From Pseudarthrobacter sp. NamE5 (lineage in GTDB: Bacteria > Actinomycetota > Actinomycetes > Actinomycetales > Micrococcaceae), in contig NZ_VAHO01000004.1 in NCBI RefSeq assembly GCF_005796225.1, forward strand, positions 1 through 64,000: a DNA stretch of 64,000 bases. Direction: 5' to 3'. The translations under genes were made by a program, and so were the position numbers. Under the pieces are notes generated by a model. It was not told where the DNA came from, did not search any database, and worked only from the letters and a program-made list of their open reading frames with translations. Below, one piece after another: positions 43,244-52,507 of the stretch. The number at the start of each line of letters is the position of its first letter. The stretch's first letter is position 1.

Positions 43244-44097
43244 CTGAGCACCCTCTCGTCCTGGGGAAGAGCTCCGATCCTCAGCATGATGGAGTAGCAG
43301 AACAGGGACACCACCAGGCCGCCGAGAAGGACCACGGCGCCTGCCGGGGTGTTGTATGCCTGTACCGCTTCCGGTCTTGTGGCCAGCAGGATCATGACAA
43401 TCCAGGGTGCAGCGACCGCAAGGCGCGCAGCGTTGACTGTCCAGGACTGCCTGGCTTCCAGTTCGCTGCGGGTACGCGAGCTCTCGCGCAGGAACTCAGC
43501 CAAGGTGCCGAGGAGCTTCCCCAGGTCAGATCCTCCCACTTCCCTGGTGAGGCGCAGTGCTTCGACTATGCGGTCTGAGACGGGATCGGCGAGCCGTTGC
43601 TTGAGCTTGTTGAGCGAAGCGTCAAACTGTCCCCCGGCGCGGTAGTCGGCCCCAAACTCCCGGAAAGCATGCCGCAACTCTTCGGGGCCCTTCTCCCCCA
43701 ACTGGATGAGGGCCTCCGGCAGCGGCAGGCCTGCCCGAATGGCGGACCGGAGGTGATCGACGACGTCAGGCCACAGTTGCCGCAGCAGGGCGGTTCTTTT
43801 CTTTGCACGCCAGCGCAGGATGCTGATCGGCAGCCATGCCGCGAACAATGAAAAACAGCTGGCGATCGGCCAGGACCGGCTGAGGGTGTAGAAGACGAGT
43901 GCAATGAAAAGCCCTAGTCCTACACAGGTGCTCAGTAACCCGGCCGGCGACACTTTTTCAATGCCGGCGGCAGCCAGCAGATCGCCAAGCCGGCTGACCC
44001 GGCGTTCCCTCGGCCCTTGTTCGGGTGACTCCCAGCAGGACCACCACATCAGGAACAGGCCTGTCCCCGCCGTGACCCCCAGCAACGCCGACATCAT
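43240..44097 (-). CDS. tadB: Tad secretion inner-membrane protein TadB (T2SS-F family)
   Basis: A 285-aa GspF-type protein. Motifs: LWPDVVDHLRSAIRAGLPLP, ALRLTREVGGSDLGKLLGTL, FLRESSRTRSELEARQSWTV and four hydrophobic segments. ATG 44097 overlaps tadA's stop (ATGA). Two tandem ATGs allow a start one codon later. Confidence 0.9.
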   Translation of the reverse strand: MMSALLGVTAGTGLFLMWWSCWESPEQGPRERRVSRLGDLLAAAGIEKVSPAGLLSTCVGLGLFIALVFYTLSRSWPIASCFSLFAAWLPISILRWRAKKRTALLRQLWPDVVDHLRSAIRAGLPLPEALIQLGEKGPEELRHAFREFGADYRAGGQFDASLNKLKQRLADPVSDRIVEALRLTREVGGSDLGKLLGTLAEFLRESSRTRSELEARQSWTVNAARLAVAAPWIVMILLATRPEAVQAYNTPAGAVVLLGGLVVSLFCYSIMLRIGALPQDERVLR

Positions 44098-45317
44098 TGC
44101 AGATCCAGTAATGCCGCGACGTCGTACCCTGCGCGGCTGAACTTCTCTGCGGCAGGCATCGAGTTCGCCCGGGGCTGCAGGACACCGTCCACCATCGCGA
44201 ACACGGGGGACGATTCGATAATGCCGTTTTCCACCCTGCGGCCCAGTGAGAGGATTTCAGTTACTTCCCTGCGTCCGCTCGACCGTCGGCTGCAATGAAC
44301 CACCAGATCGATGCACGATGCGACCGTGGGGACAACGAAGGCGCTTGATATGTTTTCGCCGGCCAGCAAGGGAAGCGTGCAGATCTTGGTCACAGCGTCG
44401 TGGGCTGAGTTGGCATGTACGGTACACATCCCAGGAAGGCCGCTATTCAGGGCGATGAGCATATCCAGGCTCTCCGCTTCACGGACCTCTCCCACCACCA
44501 GACGGTCGGGCCTCATCCGGAGCGCCTCCTTAACAAGCCGGCGCAGGGGAATCTCCCCCTCACCCTCGAGGTTCGGCTGGCGGCATTGAAGGCCCACCAC
44601 ATCCCGCAACGGAAACTGGAGCTCGAAGATCTCCTCGACGGTGATCACACGTTCCCGGCTTCCGATGCTGGCTGCCAGGCAGTTGAGCATTGTGGTCTTG
44701 CCAGCTTGAGTAGCCCCGGAGACCAGGATGTTCAGGCCACTTGAGACGGCGGCCCCAAGGAACCGGGCCGACTGCGGGGTCAGTGTCCCGAGCTCAACGA
44801 GGTGCTCCAGCCGAGTGGCCTTCACTACGAACTTCCTGATGTTGACTGCCCAGTGCTTCCGGGTCACGTCCGGGATGACCACATGGAGCCTTGAGCCGTC
44901 AGGGAGGGCGGCATCCACAAAAGGGGAGGACATGTCCAGTCTGCGGCCGGAGCTCTTGAGCATCCGCTCGACCAGGTCCCGGACCTGCTGTCCGGTCAGG
45001 CTGTGGGATGTGAGTTCCGATTCACCGTTGCGTGCCACGAAGATCTCGTTGGGGGCGTTTAGCCAGATCTCCTCGATGGATGGATCGTCAAGCAGTGGTT
45101 GGAGCACCCCGAAGCCGGCAACAGCGTCAAAGAGGAACCTTCGCGCTGCGTCCAACGGGCCTATTGGAGGAAGCGGCCCCAGGAGAGCCCTTTCGTCGTA
45201 GTCCGTCACGGCTGCCTCGACAAGCCGGCGCACTTCTCCCGCCTCGTGCAGCGGATCGAGCCCCCGACGACGGATCAGCTCGCGGACCTCGTCCTCGACA
45301 ATTTCCAGCGCGTCCAT
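44094..45317 (-). CDS. tadA: Tad/Flp pilus assembly ATPase TadA (CpaF)
   Basis: A 407-aa secretion ATPase. Walker A SGATQAGKTTMLNCLA, the Asp box ITVEEIFELQF (Glu-rich), the His box GMCTVHANSAHDAVTKI and Walker B-like RPDRLVVGEVREAESLDML. It energises pilus assembly. The start is ATG 45317 with GGGGGAAG upstream. It heads the operon tadA-tadB-tadC-pilin-tadE-tadE-tadG. CpaE/TadZ and a prepilin peptidase are not in this window. Confidence 0.93.
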   Translation of the reverse strand: MDALEIVEDEVRELIRRRGLDPLHEAGEVRRLVEAAVTDYDERALLGPLPPIGPLDAARRFLFDAVAGFGVLQPLLDDPSIEEIWLNAPNEIFVARNGESELTSHSLTGQQVRDLVERMLKSSGRRLDMSSPFVDAALPDGSRLHVVIPDVTRKHWAVNIRKFVVKATRLEHLVELGTLTPQSARFLGAAVSSGLNILVSGATQAGKTTMLNCLAASIGSRERVITVEEIFELQFPLRDVVGLQCRQPNLEGEGEIPLRRLVKEALRMRPDRLVVGEVREAESLDMLIALNSGLPGMCTVHANSAHDAVTKICTLPLLAGENISSAFVVPTVASCIDLVVHCSRRSSGRREVTEILSLGRRVENGIIESSPVFAMVDGVLQPRANSMPAAEKFSRAGYDVAALLDLQ

Positions 45318-45471
45318 AAGTGCTTCCCCCAGATGACTGCCGCCCCGGCGGAGGCAGTGCAATTGGGTACAGCCTAAAGAACGTGAAGGTCAGTGTGAAC
45401 CCCCAATGAGGCCCTGTGGACAAGGCCTGCTTCCTTGCCTCCCAGTACCCGAGTCCAGAACGCCGCCGCAC

Positions 45472-47652
45472 CTACTGTGGTTGCTCTTCTTGCTGTTCGA
45501 CGAGGACTGAACGCAATATCGGCCCGAGCTTTTTCGAATAAGCACCAGTGAGGTGACCACCGTCGGCGAACATGATGGTGTTGTTGACGAAAGAAGGACA
45601 CCTGTTATCGTCGCCACAGAACCAAGACGAGGTATCTATCACCGATACGTTTGGTAAGTCGTCCGGTACAGCGGCGAAGACGGCAGCCTGCGTCTTGTCG
45701 TATTCAATTGACCTGGTGGTTATACAGTCTTTGGGTGTGCTGAGGGCAGTAGCGCACAGCTGGAGGTTCGTTCCGCCTGGTGGAGGTCCAAGTAGAACTA
45801 CCTTCTTTGCTACTGAGGCGTACTGGGTAATCGTTCTTGCGGTGGCACTCGCCCAGTCGTTAATGGCATCATCACCAGTGGCTTGATTGGCAAGCCGTTG
45901 GGTTGTTTCCTGAACGCTGCTCATTATGAGCACATCAGGGTTTGCTTTGCTGACGTAGTCCTTGACCCAGGCATGGTGCCGCTCGCACTCTATATACTCG
46001 CCGCCGCCGCTGCTTCGGTCCTTGAGAACGGGCACGTCTACGGCCGGGCACTGCTGAAGTGTAAGTGACGTGATTTTCCACCCGTCACCTTCAAGAGCTG
46101 CTCGAATACCGGGCATGTAGCTTATGGCGATTGAGTCTCCCACAAGCACCGCAGTTTTTGAAGCTTCGGGATCACCGTAACTGCAGCGCGCTACGTCCTC
46201 TTCCCAAACATCATGGCATCTATCCAATACCCATTCCGGGACCCAAGCATCCGGGCCTAGATTGTCCACAGCAGGAGCCAGGGTTGGCCATTCCTCGTAG
46301 CCCAGACTGCTCTTGATTTGGCTTGCCCGGGCGGCCGGATCGACGTCCAGGGGAGCAGTTTGTATATCCGCTTCCAAGCGCGCAGATACGCCGGCGACCA
46401 CTGTCGAAACAACCAGCGCTACCACCGCTGGGCCTACACCCACCAGGACGATCTTGGGCCATCCCAGGGAACGTGACTTCGGGGCTGCCCCGCCGACGGT
46501 TTTCCGGGGAGATCCGTCTTCAAGCCACCGGGATTTTCTGATTGGGTCTTCCACCAGATGGAAAGACGCCACGGAAAGCGTCACCATGACAACCAACTGA
46601 ACCAAGACGACCAGCGTGCGTTGTGGCTGAGGAAAAATGGATTGAGAAATAATAATTGTTGGAAAGTGCCAGAGGTACAGTGAATAGGAGATTTTCCCAA
46701 CGTATTGCATCGGCCACGCGGAAAGCAGCTGCGGAGTGTGACTACCGGAGCCCCCCGTACCTGCGGCGATCACTAGCGCGGTGGCGACCACCGGCAGTGC
46801 TCCCCAGGGAGCGGGAAATACCGATTGCGGATTGAGTGCGAAAAGGGCCACTGCTACGCCAGCCACGCCAAGCCATGCCAATCCTGCTCGTACAGCTTCT
46901 GGAATCTCCGATAAGCGGACGGCAAACACAGCCAAAAGGGCGCCGACCCCTAGCTCCCATGCGCGGGAGAATGTCGAAAAGTAGGCCCACGTGGGCTCCG
47001 CCGATGATTGCCAGCAGGCATAAATGAAGGAGGCCACCGTAAGTCCGACCATGCTGGCGCGCAGGACCTGCATGCCGCGTCGTTTGTGCCATCCAAAGCG
47101 TTTCACTGCCACGCCTAGGACAAGCACCACGAGCACTGGCCAGAGGATATAGAACTGTTCTTCTACCGCAAGGGACCAATAATGCTGCACGGGTGACACT
47201 GGACCGTGCGCCTGCATATAGTCGGTGCCGGCAGCAGCGAAGTGCCAGTTGGCGGCGAACAGTAGCGAATACGTAGAATCCACAAGTATCGCTTTGGCGC
47301 GACCAATACCCTGAATCAGGGAAACGGCTGCCGTAGCTGCAACGAGAACCAACACTGCGACTGGCATGATCCTGCGCAGGCGGCGCCGGTAGAAATCTAC
47401 AAATGACAGCCGGCCGGTACGCTCGTGTTCACGAATAAGGATTCCGGTGATCAGAAACCCCGAAATGACGAAGAAAATGTCTACGCCAATGTAACCACCT
47501 GATGGCCACTTCAGTAGATGGTCAAGAACCACAACGCCGACGGCAATCGCCCGGAGTCCTTGAATGTCCTTCCGCATTCCGGCTTTCTTGTGCACCCTGA
47601 GGGGCGCCATATGTCTGGCCGGAGCCACAAGCGTCTTGTTTTGACCATTCAT
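45472..47652 (-). CDS. Acyltransferase family membrane protein with SGNH domain (OafA/YrhL type)
   Basis: A 726-aa protein. Residues ~25-400 are an acyltransferase-3 domain with ~10 hydrophobic helices; the catalytic His-Asp region is RAIAVGVVVLDHLLKWPSGG, followed by YIGVDIFFVISGFLITGIL. Residues ~430-715 are an exterior SGNH domain with GDSIAIS (Ser) and DGGHLTGAYS (Asp, His). Such fusions O-acetylate surface polysaccharides or peptidoglycan. ATG 47652 has GGGGGA 5 bp upstream. It opens the glycan region, next to the GT39 gene. Confidence 0.92.
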   Translation of the reverse strand: MNGQNKTLVAPARHMAPLRVHKKAGMRKDIQGLRAIAVGVVVLDHLLKWPSGGYIGVDIFFVISGFLITGILIREHERTGRLSFVDFYRRRLRRIMPVAVLVLVAATAAVSLIQGIGRAKAILVDSTYSLLFAANWHFAAAGTDYMQAHGPVSPVQHYWSLAVEEQFYILWPVLVVLVLGVAVKRFGWHKRRGMQVLRASMVGLTVASFIYACWQSSAEPTWAYFSTFSRAWELGVGALLAVFAVRLSEIPEAVRAGLAWLGVAGVAVALFALNPQSVFPAPWGALPVVATALVIAAGTGGSGSHTPQLLSAWPMQYVGKISYSLYLWHFPTIIISQSIFPQPQRTLVVLVQLVVMVTLSVASFHLVEDPIRKSRWLEDGSPRKTVGGAAPKSRSLGWPKIVLVGVGPAVVALVVSTVVAGVSARLEADIQTAPLDVDPAARASQIKSSLGYEEWPTLAPAVDNLGPDAWVPEWVLDRCHDVWEEDVARCSYGDPEASKTAVLVGDSIAISYMPGIRAALEGDGWKITSLTLQQCPAVDVPVLKDRSSGGGEYIECERHHAWVKDYVSKANPDVLIMSSVQETTQRLANQATGDDAINDWASATARTITQYASVAKKVVLLGPPPGGTNLQLCATALSTPKDCITTRSIEYDKTQAAVFAAVPDDLPNVSVIDTSSWFCGDDNRCPSFVNNTIMFADGGHLTGAYSKKLGPILRSVLVEQQEEQPQ

Positions 47653-47922
47653 TTCGTCCCCCGAGACTCATGCCGACACGTTTGAACACCGTCGACTTAC
47701 ATGAGTGTGATGTGGCCTGGCCGTGACAAGATTGCTCAGGAGCCCTCTGCAGACATTATCGAAGGCGGCTTGCTACCTGGGGGTACAATTTCCCGCCTCC
47801 GGGCAACCGGCTTTGCTAACTATAGCGAAGGGTTTCAAGGCAGCGAAATCGGGCAGGCCAGCGGCTGCTGCTATCAGTTGTGAGAGACGCCGGACCGGCC
47901 GGGCCCACCATACGTACGTAAG

Positions 47923-49593
47923 TCACTCGTGGATGAACTTCGTCACCGTTGTTGATGGCCCCCTATGACTTTCTCGCGGGGAATAGCCCAGTTCCTGCAG
48001 AGCCACAGACAATTTCGACTCATTCGTTTTTTCAATAAGTATTACTACAGGATACTTCCGTATTCGTTCCGCCGAGGACGCAACGTCAAAACGCTGGTTG
48101 AAAATGCGCTTCCACTGTACTGCGGTAATCCCAAGAGTGGGATCGGCCAGGTTTGAAAAGGAGGCAGGATAGGCCTGGAACATGAGGTCGTTGGAATAAT
48201 CAATGACGAAGGAGTCCCCGGGCCTGCCAAGCTCTTCCACTGCGCGGGCAACAAAACGGAAGTCGTCCTGCGGATCGCGCCCGAACTGGGTTCGCTGACC
48301 CAGATAAGAGGGCATGCAAACTAGGAACACTGCTGCCACTGCGACGCAGATGAGCGGCCGGCGATAGGGTGCCCGGAGGTTTGAAGGGCCTGAAAGTGCC
48401 AACACTGGCGCCGCCGCGAGAAGCGCCATAGATGGCAGCACAAACGTTAGATACCTCGGCAGATAGTAATCGCCACCGGTTAATAGAGATCCCCCTATCA
48501 CCACCGCGGGAGGCAAAAGCAGCCATGGGATGGCAAGACGCAGAAGAAAGTGTCGGCGGATGGCAATTGCACTGACGAAAGCGGCTATCCAAAGCACTAC
48601 CGCGAGTGCCGTCATAGACCAATTTTCACCCGGTGTGGGCGTGGGGATAATATCACCGCCCAGAATGAAATAGCCATCGGCAAAAAACTGTAAGAAAAAA
48701 AATTCATAAGGGAACGCTGGCCCGACTTCGCGGATCCAGGAAATTTGGAACTGCTGCTGACTGGCGATACCACCAATGAAGAGCGCGGGCGCGACCCAAC
48801 CTGCAGAACTTGCAAGCAAGCGTCGCCATTCCTGCCGAAGTCGTGAATCTAGAACAACTGTGAGTGCGTGCGCAAAAACGAGCAGCACGCAATAGAACGA
48901 CAGACTGACTGTAAAAAATCCAACGAGGGCGTATCCGCACCATTTCGCGGCAGCGGGGCGTTCCCGGATCGACACCAGCAAATATGTTGCAGCGACGGCA
49001 CCAAGAAGAGTCAGCGCATAGGAGCGCGCATCTGTGGCAACGTATTGCGTGCGCGGCAGGAGGATCAGCAATGCCGTTGCCACGAGGCCGTACGATGTCC
49101 CAACGACTTTCCTGCCAAGTTCGAAAAACAGCACTGCAGCACAACTGACTGCTATGAGGCTAGGAAGGCGCAGGGAAACTTCCGAGAAACCAAACAATCC
49201 GGTCCAGCCAAGCATCAGTGTGTAGTAGGCACCGTGGACTGCATCAATGTTCGCAAGCAGAGCATACAGGTCAGTGATTGTCCGTCGGACTGCACTGATG
49301 GTCGCCGCTTCATCTGTCCAAAAACTAGGGCGCCACATGGCCATGCCGGAGTAGAACAAAGTCGTCAGGCCAACGGCCCATGACCACTTTGAGAATCCGG
49401 TACGCCCTGCATCTCGCGCCGCGGTTACGCTGGAACTGCCTGGGCGTGACGTGCTCAGAACGCAACCACCCTGTATAAGCTCCAATGACCCGGACGGGAA
49501 GCCAGGAAGTCGCGAATGTTCCACACCAGCATCCTGCTCGCCCTTCCAGAGTGTCCGACGTGTCGTTTTGTCACGAAGTTCTGTATCACTCAA
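47923..49593 (-). CDS. GT39-like membrane glycosyltransferase
   Basis: A 556-aa protein with ~10-12 transmembrane helices. The first exterior loop FWTDEAATISAVRR has the Asp-Glu typical of PMT/ArnT-like GT-C enzymes, with YYTLMLGWTGLFGFSEVSLR next. It would use a polyprenyl-phosphate sugar and modify lipid-linked glycans or proteins. The start at TTG 49593 has AAGGAG but only 1-2 bp away, so a later start such as GTG 49524 is possible. Base composition is lower in GC than the housekeeping genes, with A/T runs at 48680-48710, perhaps a sign of acquisition. Confidence 0.82.
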   Translation of the reverse strand: MSDTELRDKTTRRTLWKGEQDAGVEHSRLPGFPSGSLELIQGGCVLSTSRPGSSSVTAARDAGRTGFSKWSWAVGLTTLFYSGMAMWRPSFWTDEAATISAVRRTITDLYALLANIDAVHGAYYTLMLGWTGLFGFSEVSLRLPSLIAVSCAAVLFFELGRKVVGTSYGLVATALLILLPRTQYVATDARSYALTLLGAVAATYLLVSIRERPAAAKWCGYALVGFFTVSLSFYCVLLVFAHALTVVLDSRLRQEWRRLLASSAGWVAPALFIGGIASQQQFQISWIREVGPAFPYEFFFLQFFADGYFILGGDIIPTPTPGENWSMTALAVVLWIAAFVSAIAIRRHFLLRLAIPWLLLPPAVVIGGSLLTGGDYYLPRYLTFVLPSMALLAAAPVLALSGPSNLRAPYRRPLICVAVAAVFLVCMPSYLGQRTQFGRDPQDDFRFVARAVEELGRPGDSFVIDYSNDLMFQAYPASFSNLADPTLGITAVQWKRIFNQRFDVASSAERIRKYPVVILIEKTNESKLSVALQELGYSPRESHRGPSTTVTKFIHE

Positions 49594-49789
49594 ACTCCTT
49601 CACCACGCGCCCAGACCGTGACGGCAGCAAGCGCAATTCAGCAACTGCTGGGATTGGCTGACAGGCGCACTTGTTGCCGGCGGACCGGCGGGGTGCAGCT
49701 AACCAAATTAAGCAGGCCATACTTACGCCCGTAAGACCCCGGATGGCAGCTTCGTGTTAAACATTAAGTACTAGCGCCGCTTGCCGATT

Positions 49790-51235
49790 CTATCTGATTG
49801 CCGCGCCATTCTTGGCTGCAGGGCGGTGCAGCCTTCTCACATAGATGCCTCCCCCTGCAAGTCCCAGGACGCAGGTTGCAAGAGCGCTGCCGATACCCCA
49901 GCCGATAGAGTCAGGCATCATCAGCATCAGAACTGTAACGGCGACAGCAGCAGCCATACCTTTCAGCATCAGCTTCATATTCACCAGTTTCGGGTCATAG
50001 CGGCGGACTACGAAAACGTAGGCAACGCCGAGAAGAAGATATGAAGTTACCTTGATCACGCCCAGGAGCAACAAATTCCCGCTGCCGGCTGGAAAAAAAG
50101 CAAGCCCCAGACCGACAGCGGCGACGCAAGGTGTTACCACAGCCATGAGCCGCGTTTTCCCGATAGCAAACAATTGCGAGGTCGAAATCAGGAAGACGAC
50201 GTACCCGTAACCAAGAAGCGGAAGGGTTCGGGCGAGAAGGAGCAGGACGGGTTCGGGATCATTGACCAGCACATGGGTGGCCAACACCGCTACTCCACTG
50301 CCACCCAGAGTGAGCATAAAGCCGATGAAGACCGCTTCCCGCTGAACTTTTGCAACTTGACCGGTGTTATCGACGCCCCGGTGAGAAAAGATGGTTGTCT
50401 GCCACACGTTGGACAGAGCCATGATGACGGCAAGGGGTCCCAGGGCCAATGGCATAACAGCGTTGTACCGTCCGACGAGTTCCTCTCCGCGCAGCATCGT
50501 TATCAGGACCGATTCACCTTGTAGCATCAGCACGAGAGCGATGCTGTGCGGCAGGACAGGCAGGGAGGCCCGCACAGCATTCCGAAGCGATTCCCGGTAC
50601 TTCATCGGGGCACCGGGCCTGCTTGTGAGCACCCCTGCCAAGGAAGCCGCCACGACGCATAGGGCAAAGCTGCCCATGTATATGGTGGCAGTTGGAGCTA
50701 TGTAGATGATCGCTAATAGGCCGGCCACGTGTCCGAGAACGGTGGCGATCACGGTGATAACAACAAATGCCAGTGCCTTGTGCTGCGAGCGCAAGTAGGC
50801 GAGAGACATTTGAGTGATTCCGTGGAAACCGATTATGCCGACTGAAATCAGGTAGGGTACGACGCTATCGATTGTGCCGTTGAAAATCGTCACGAGAGCG
50901 AAAATGGAGGCTGCCAGGCCAGCGCCAACAATGCTGAGGCCCACGCCGAAACCGTTGAGGGAGCGCGCTTTATCCGGCCCACGGTCAGGGTCGAAATACA
51001 TCGTACTCAAAACCATGGGGAGCCCGGCCGAAATAGCTATCAAACCGATTGAGATAAAGGAAAGGGAAAAACTTACCTGCCCCCACTGCTGGGGGTCAAG
51101 CAGCCGGATCGCGAACGGCTGGACCACGACTGCGCCAATGCCCTGCGCCACGGCGGCAATGAGATACAGGAGTCGGTGGTGCGTTGGTATTGCCGTTGGG
51201 TGTGTCTCTCCCGCCAACTGCGACTCGGCTGCCAT
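49790..51235 (-). CDS. Oligosaccharide flippase (Wzx/MATE-like)
   Basis: A 481-aa protein with 12-14 hydrophobic segments (YLIAAVAQGIGAVVVQPFAI; LPHSIALVLMLQGESVLITM; GRYNAVMPLALGPLAVIMAL). It matches the polysaccharide biosynthesis exporter (Wzx, MATE/MVF clan) layout. It probably flips a lipid-linked sugar unit across the membrane. Its ATG directly follows the stop of the GT2 gene (TAAATG) and it has no ribosome-binding site, so it depends on coupling. Confidence 0.85.
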   Translation of the reverse strand: MAAESQLAGETHPTAIPTHHRLLYLIAAVAQGIGAVVVQPFAIRLLDPQQWGQVSFSLSFISIGLIAISAGLPMVLSTMYFDPDRGPDKARSLNGFGVGLSIVGAGLAASIFALVTIFNGTIDSVVPYLISVGIIGFHGITQMSLAYLRSQHKALAFVVITVIATVLGHVAGLLAIIYIAPTATIYMGSFALCVVAASLAGVLTSRPGAPMKYRESLRNAVRASLPVLPHSIALVLMLQGESVLITMLRGEELVGRYNAVMPLALGPLAVIMALSNVWQTTIFSHRGVDNTGQVAKVQREAVFIGFMLTLGGSGVAVLATHVLVNDPEPVLLLLARTLPLLGYGYVVFLISTSQLFAIGKTRLMAVVTPCVAAVGLGLAFFPAGSGNLLLLGVIKVTSYLLLGVAYVFVVRRYDPKLVNMKLMLKGMAAAVAVTVLMLMMPDSIGWGIGSALATCVLGLAGGGIYVRRLHRPAAKNGAAIR

Positions 51236-52228
51236 TTATTTGCCCATGTCGAAGGTCCGGCGGACGTGCCACATGTAGAGCTTGGCGTAAAGAACCGGAA
51301 AAACCTTTATGAGCATGGCGGATAGTCCCAAGTGGGGCGCCGCAAGAGTTGCGTCGGCCACATCACGAATGGAAAGATCCTCACGGACGTACCGGATGAT
51401 CCTGTCCACGCTGTCCTTGGGACTGCCCGCAAATAGCCCGCCCGAGACAGTAAGCACCCCAAGGAATGTACGCAGCGTGTTCCATGATCGAGTCTTCACC
51501 TGGCTGATCAACGCGGGGTTCAGACCACAACGCACTGAGTTCAGCGGTCCGTTTACGAATTCCATCGTCGGCTCCTGACTCCACGTTAGCGACTGGGCTT
51601 GGACGTGATAGACGTACACCGGCGTTGACACAATGCGTACACGGCGGCTGTACGAGTAGGCTATGGCGTTCACAACAAGGTCCTCGTAGCGGACGAGGTG
51701 ATCAGGAAACGAGAAGTTTTCGAAGAGGGAGCGCCGATAAGTCTTGGCGTGAAGAAAGTTCCATAGCTTGCCTTGCAGGGCAAAATCCACTGTTTCCAGC
51801 CCGGTCAACAGACCCTGGGCGGAATCCGGCCGCGGATACCGGCGGCCTGCCGGGGTTTGTGCCACATGGGCTGCCACTACGACGTCCACATCCTCTGCCA
51901 TGTGCTCTTCCATAGTGGCGAGATAATTGGGTAGCAGTTCGTCATCGCAGTCCAGAAAAGCAAGGAACTCACCCCTGGCCGCTGCGACACCTGCGTTGCG
52001 GGCTGCGCTGGGCCCACCATTCCGTTCCTGACGGATAAGGCGAATCCTGCCGTGCCGTTCTCCCACCGCAAGGCTTTCCACAATTTCGGGGCTATTGTCG
52101 CTGGAGCAGTCATCGACGACCAGAAGTTCCCAGTCGTCCCGGGTCTGGGCCAGCACGCTTCTAACGGCCCGTTCGACCGTGGATCGGCCATTGTAGACAG
52201 GCATCACGAGGCTGGTCCTGATGGTCAT
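51236..52228 (-). CDS. Family-2 glycosyltransferase
   Basis: A 330-aa GT-A enzyme. TSLVMPVYNGRSTVERAVRS starts the nucleotide-binding fold; WELLVVDDCSSDNSPEIVES and FLAFLDCDDELLPNYLATM contain the UDP/metal DxD-like site. C-terminal part (VRYEDLVVNAIAYSYSRRVR) gives acceptor binding. ATG 52228 has AAGGA 5-6 bp upstream; the frame upstream to 52348 is unlike protein. First gene of the GT2-wzx-GT39 group. Confidence 0.9.
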   Translation of the reverse strand: MTIRTSLVMPVYNGRSTVERAVRSVLAQTRDDWELLVVDDCSSDNSPEIVESLAVGERHGRIRLIRQERNGGPSAARNAGVAAARGEFLAFLDCDDELLPNYLATMEEHMAEDVDVVVAAHVAQTPAGRRYPRPDSAQGLLTGLETVDFALQGKLWNFLHAKTYRRSLFENFSFPDHLVRYEDLVVNAIAYSYSRRVRIVSTPVYVYHVQAQSLTWSQEPTMEFVNGPLNSVRCGLNPALISQVKTRSWNTLRTFLGVLTVSGGLFAGSPKDSVDRIIRYVREDLSIRDVADATLAAPHLGLSAMLIKVFPVLYAKLYMWHVRRTFDMGK

Positions 52229-52507
52229 GGAAGTCCTTACGTTGTGCTCACGGATCGCTACCTGCGAAGGGTAGACGGTCCTGCCAGGTGCCTGCGGCAG
52301 CAGGTCTACTCTACCGGTCGCAGGCGGACTCCCCAGGCCAGCAACCACATCTGCAACCCTAGTAACAGCAGCACCAAGAGTGCTATCTTAGATCAGCTTC
52401 AAGGGGGGCGTTGACGATGTCAACGTAACCGCCACTGCCCTGTCCTTTTCCTGACGGCAACCCAGGTCTCATACGGTTGCCGGCAGGAGCTCGTTCCGGA
52501 GTTATAT

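Noticed and set aside
47653-47922. Small plus-strand frames between the acyltransferase and GT39 genes
   Set aside because: No ribosome-binding sites or protein-like composition; I see only a spacer with probable promoter of the acyltransferase.
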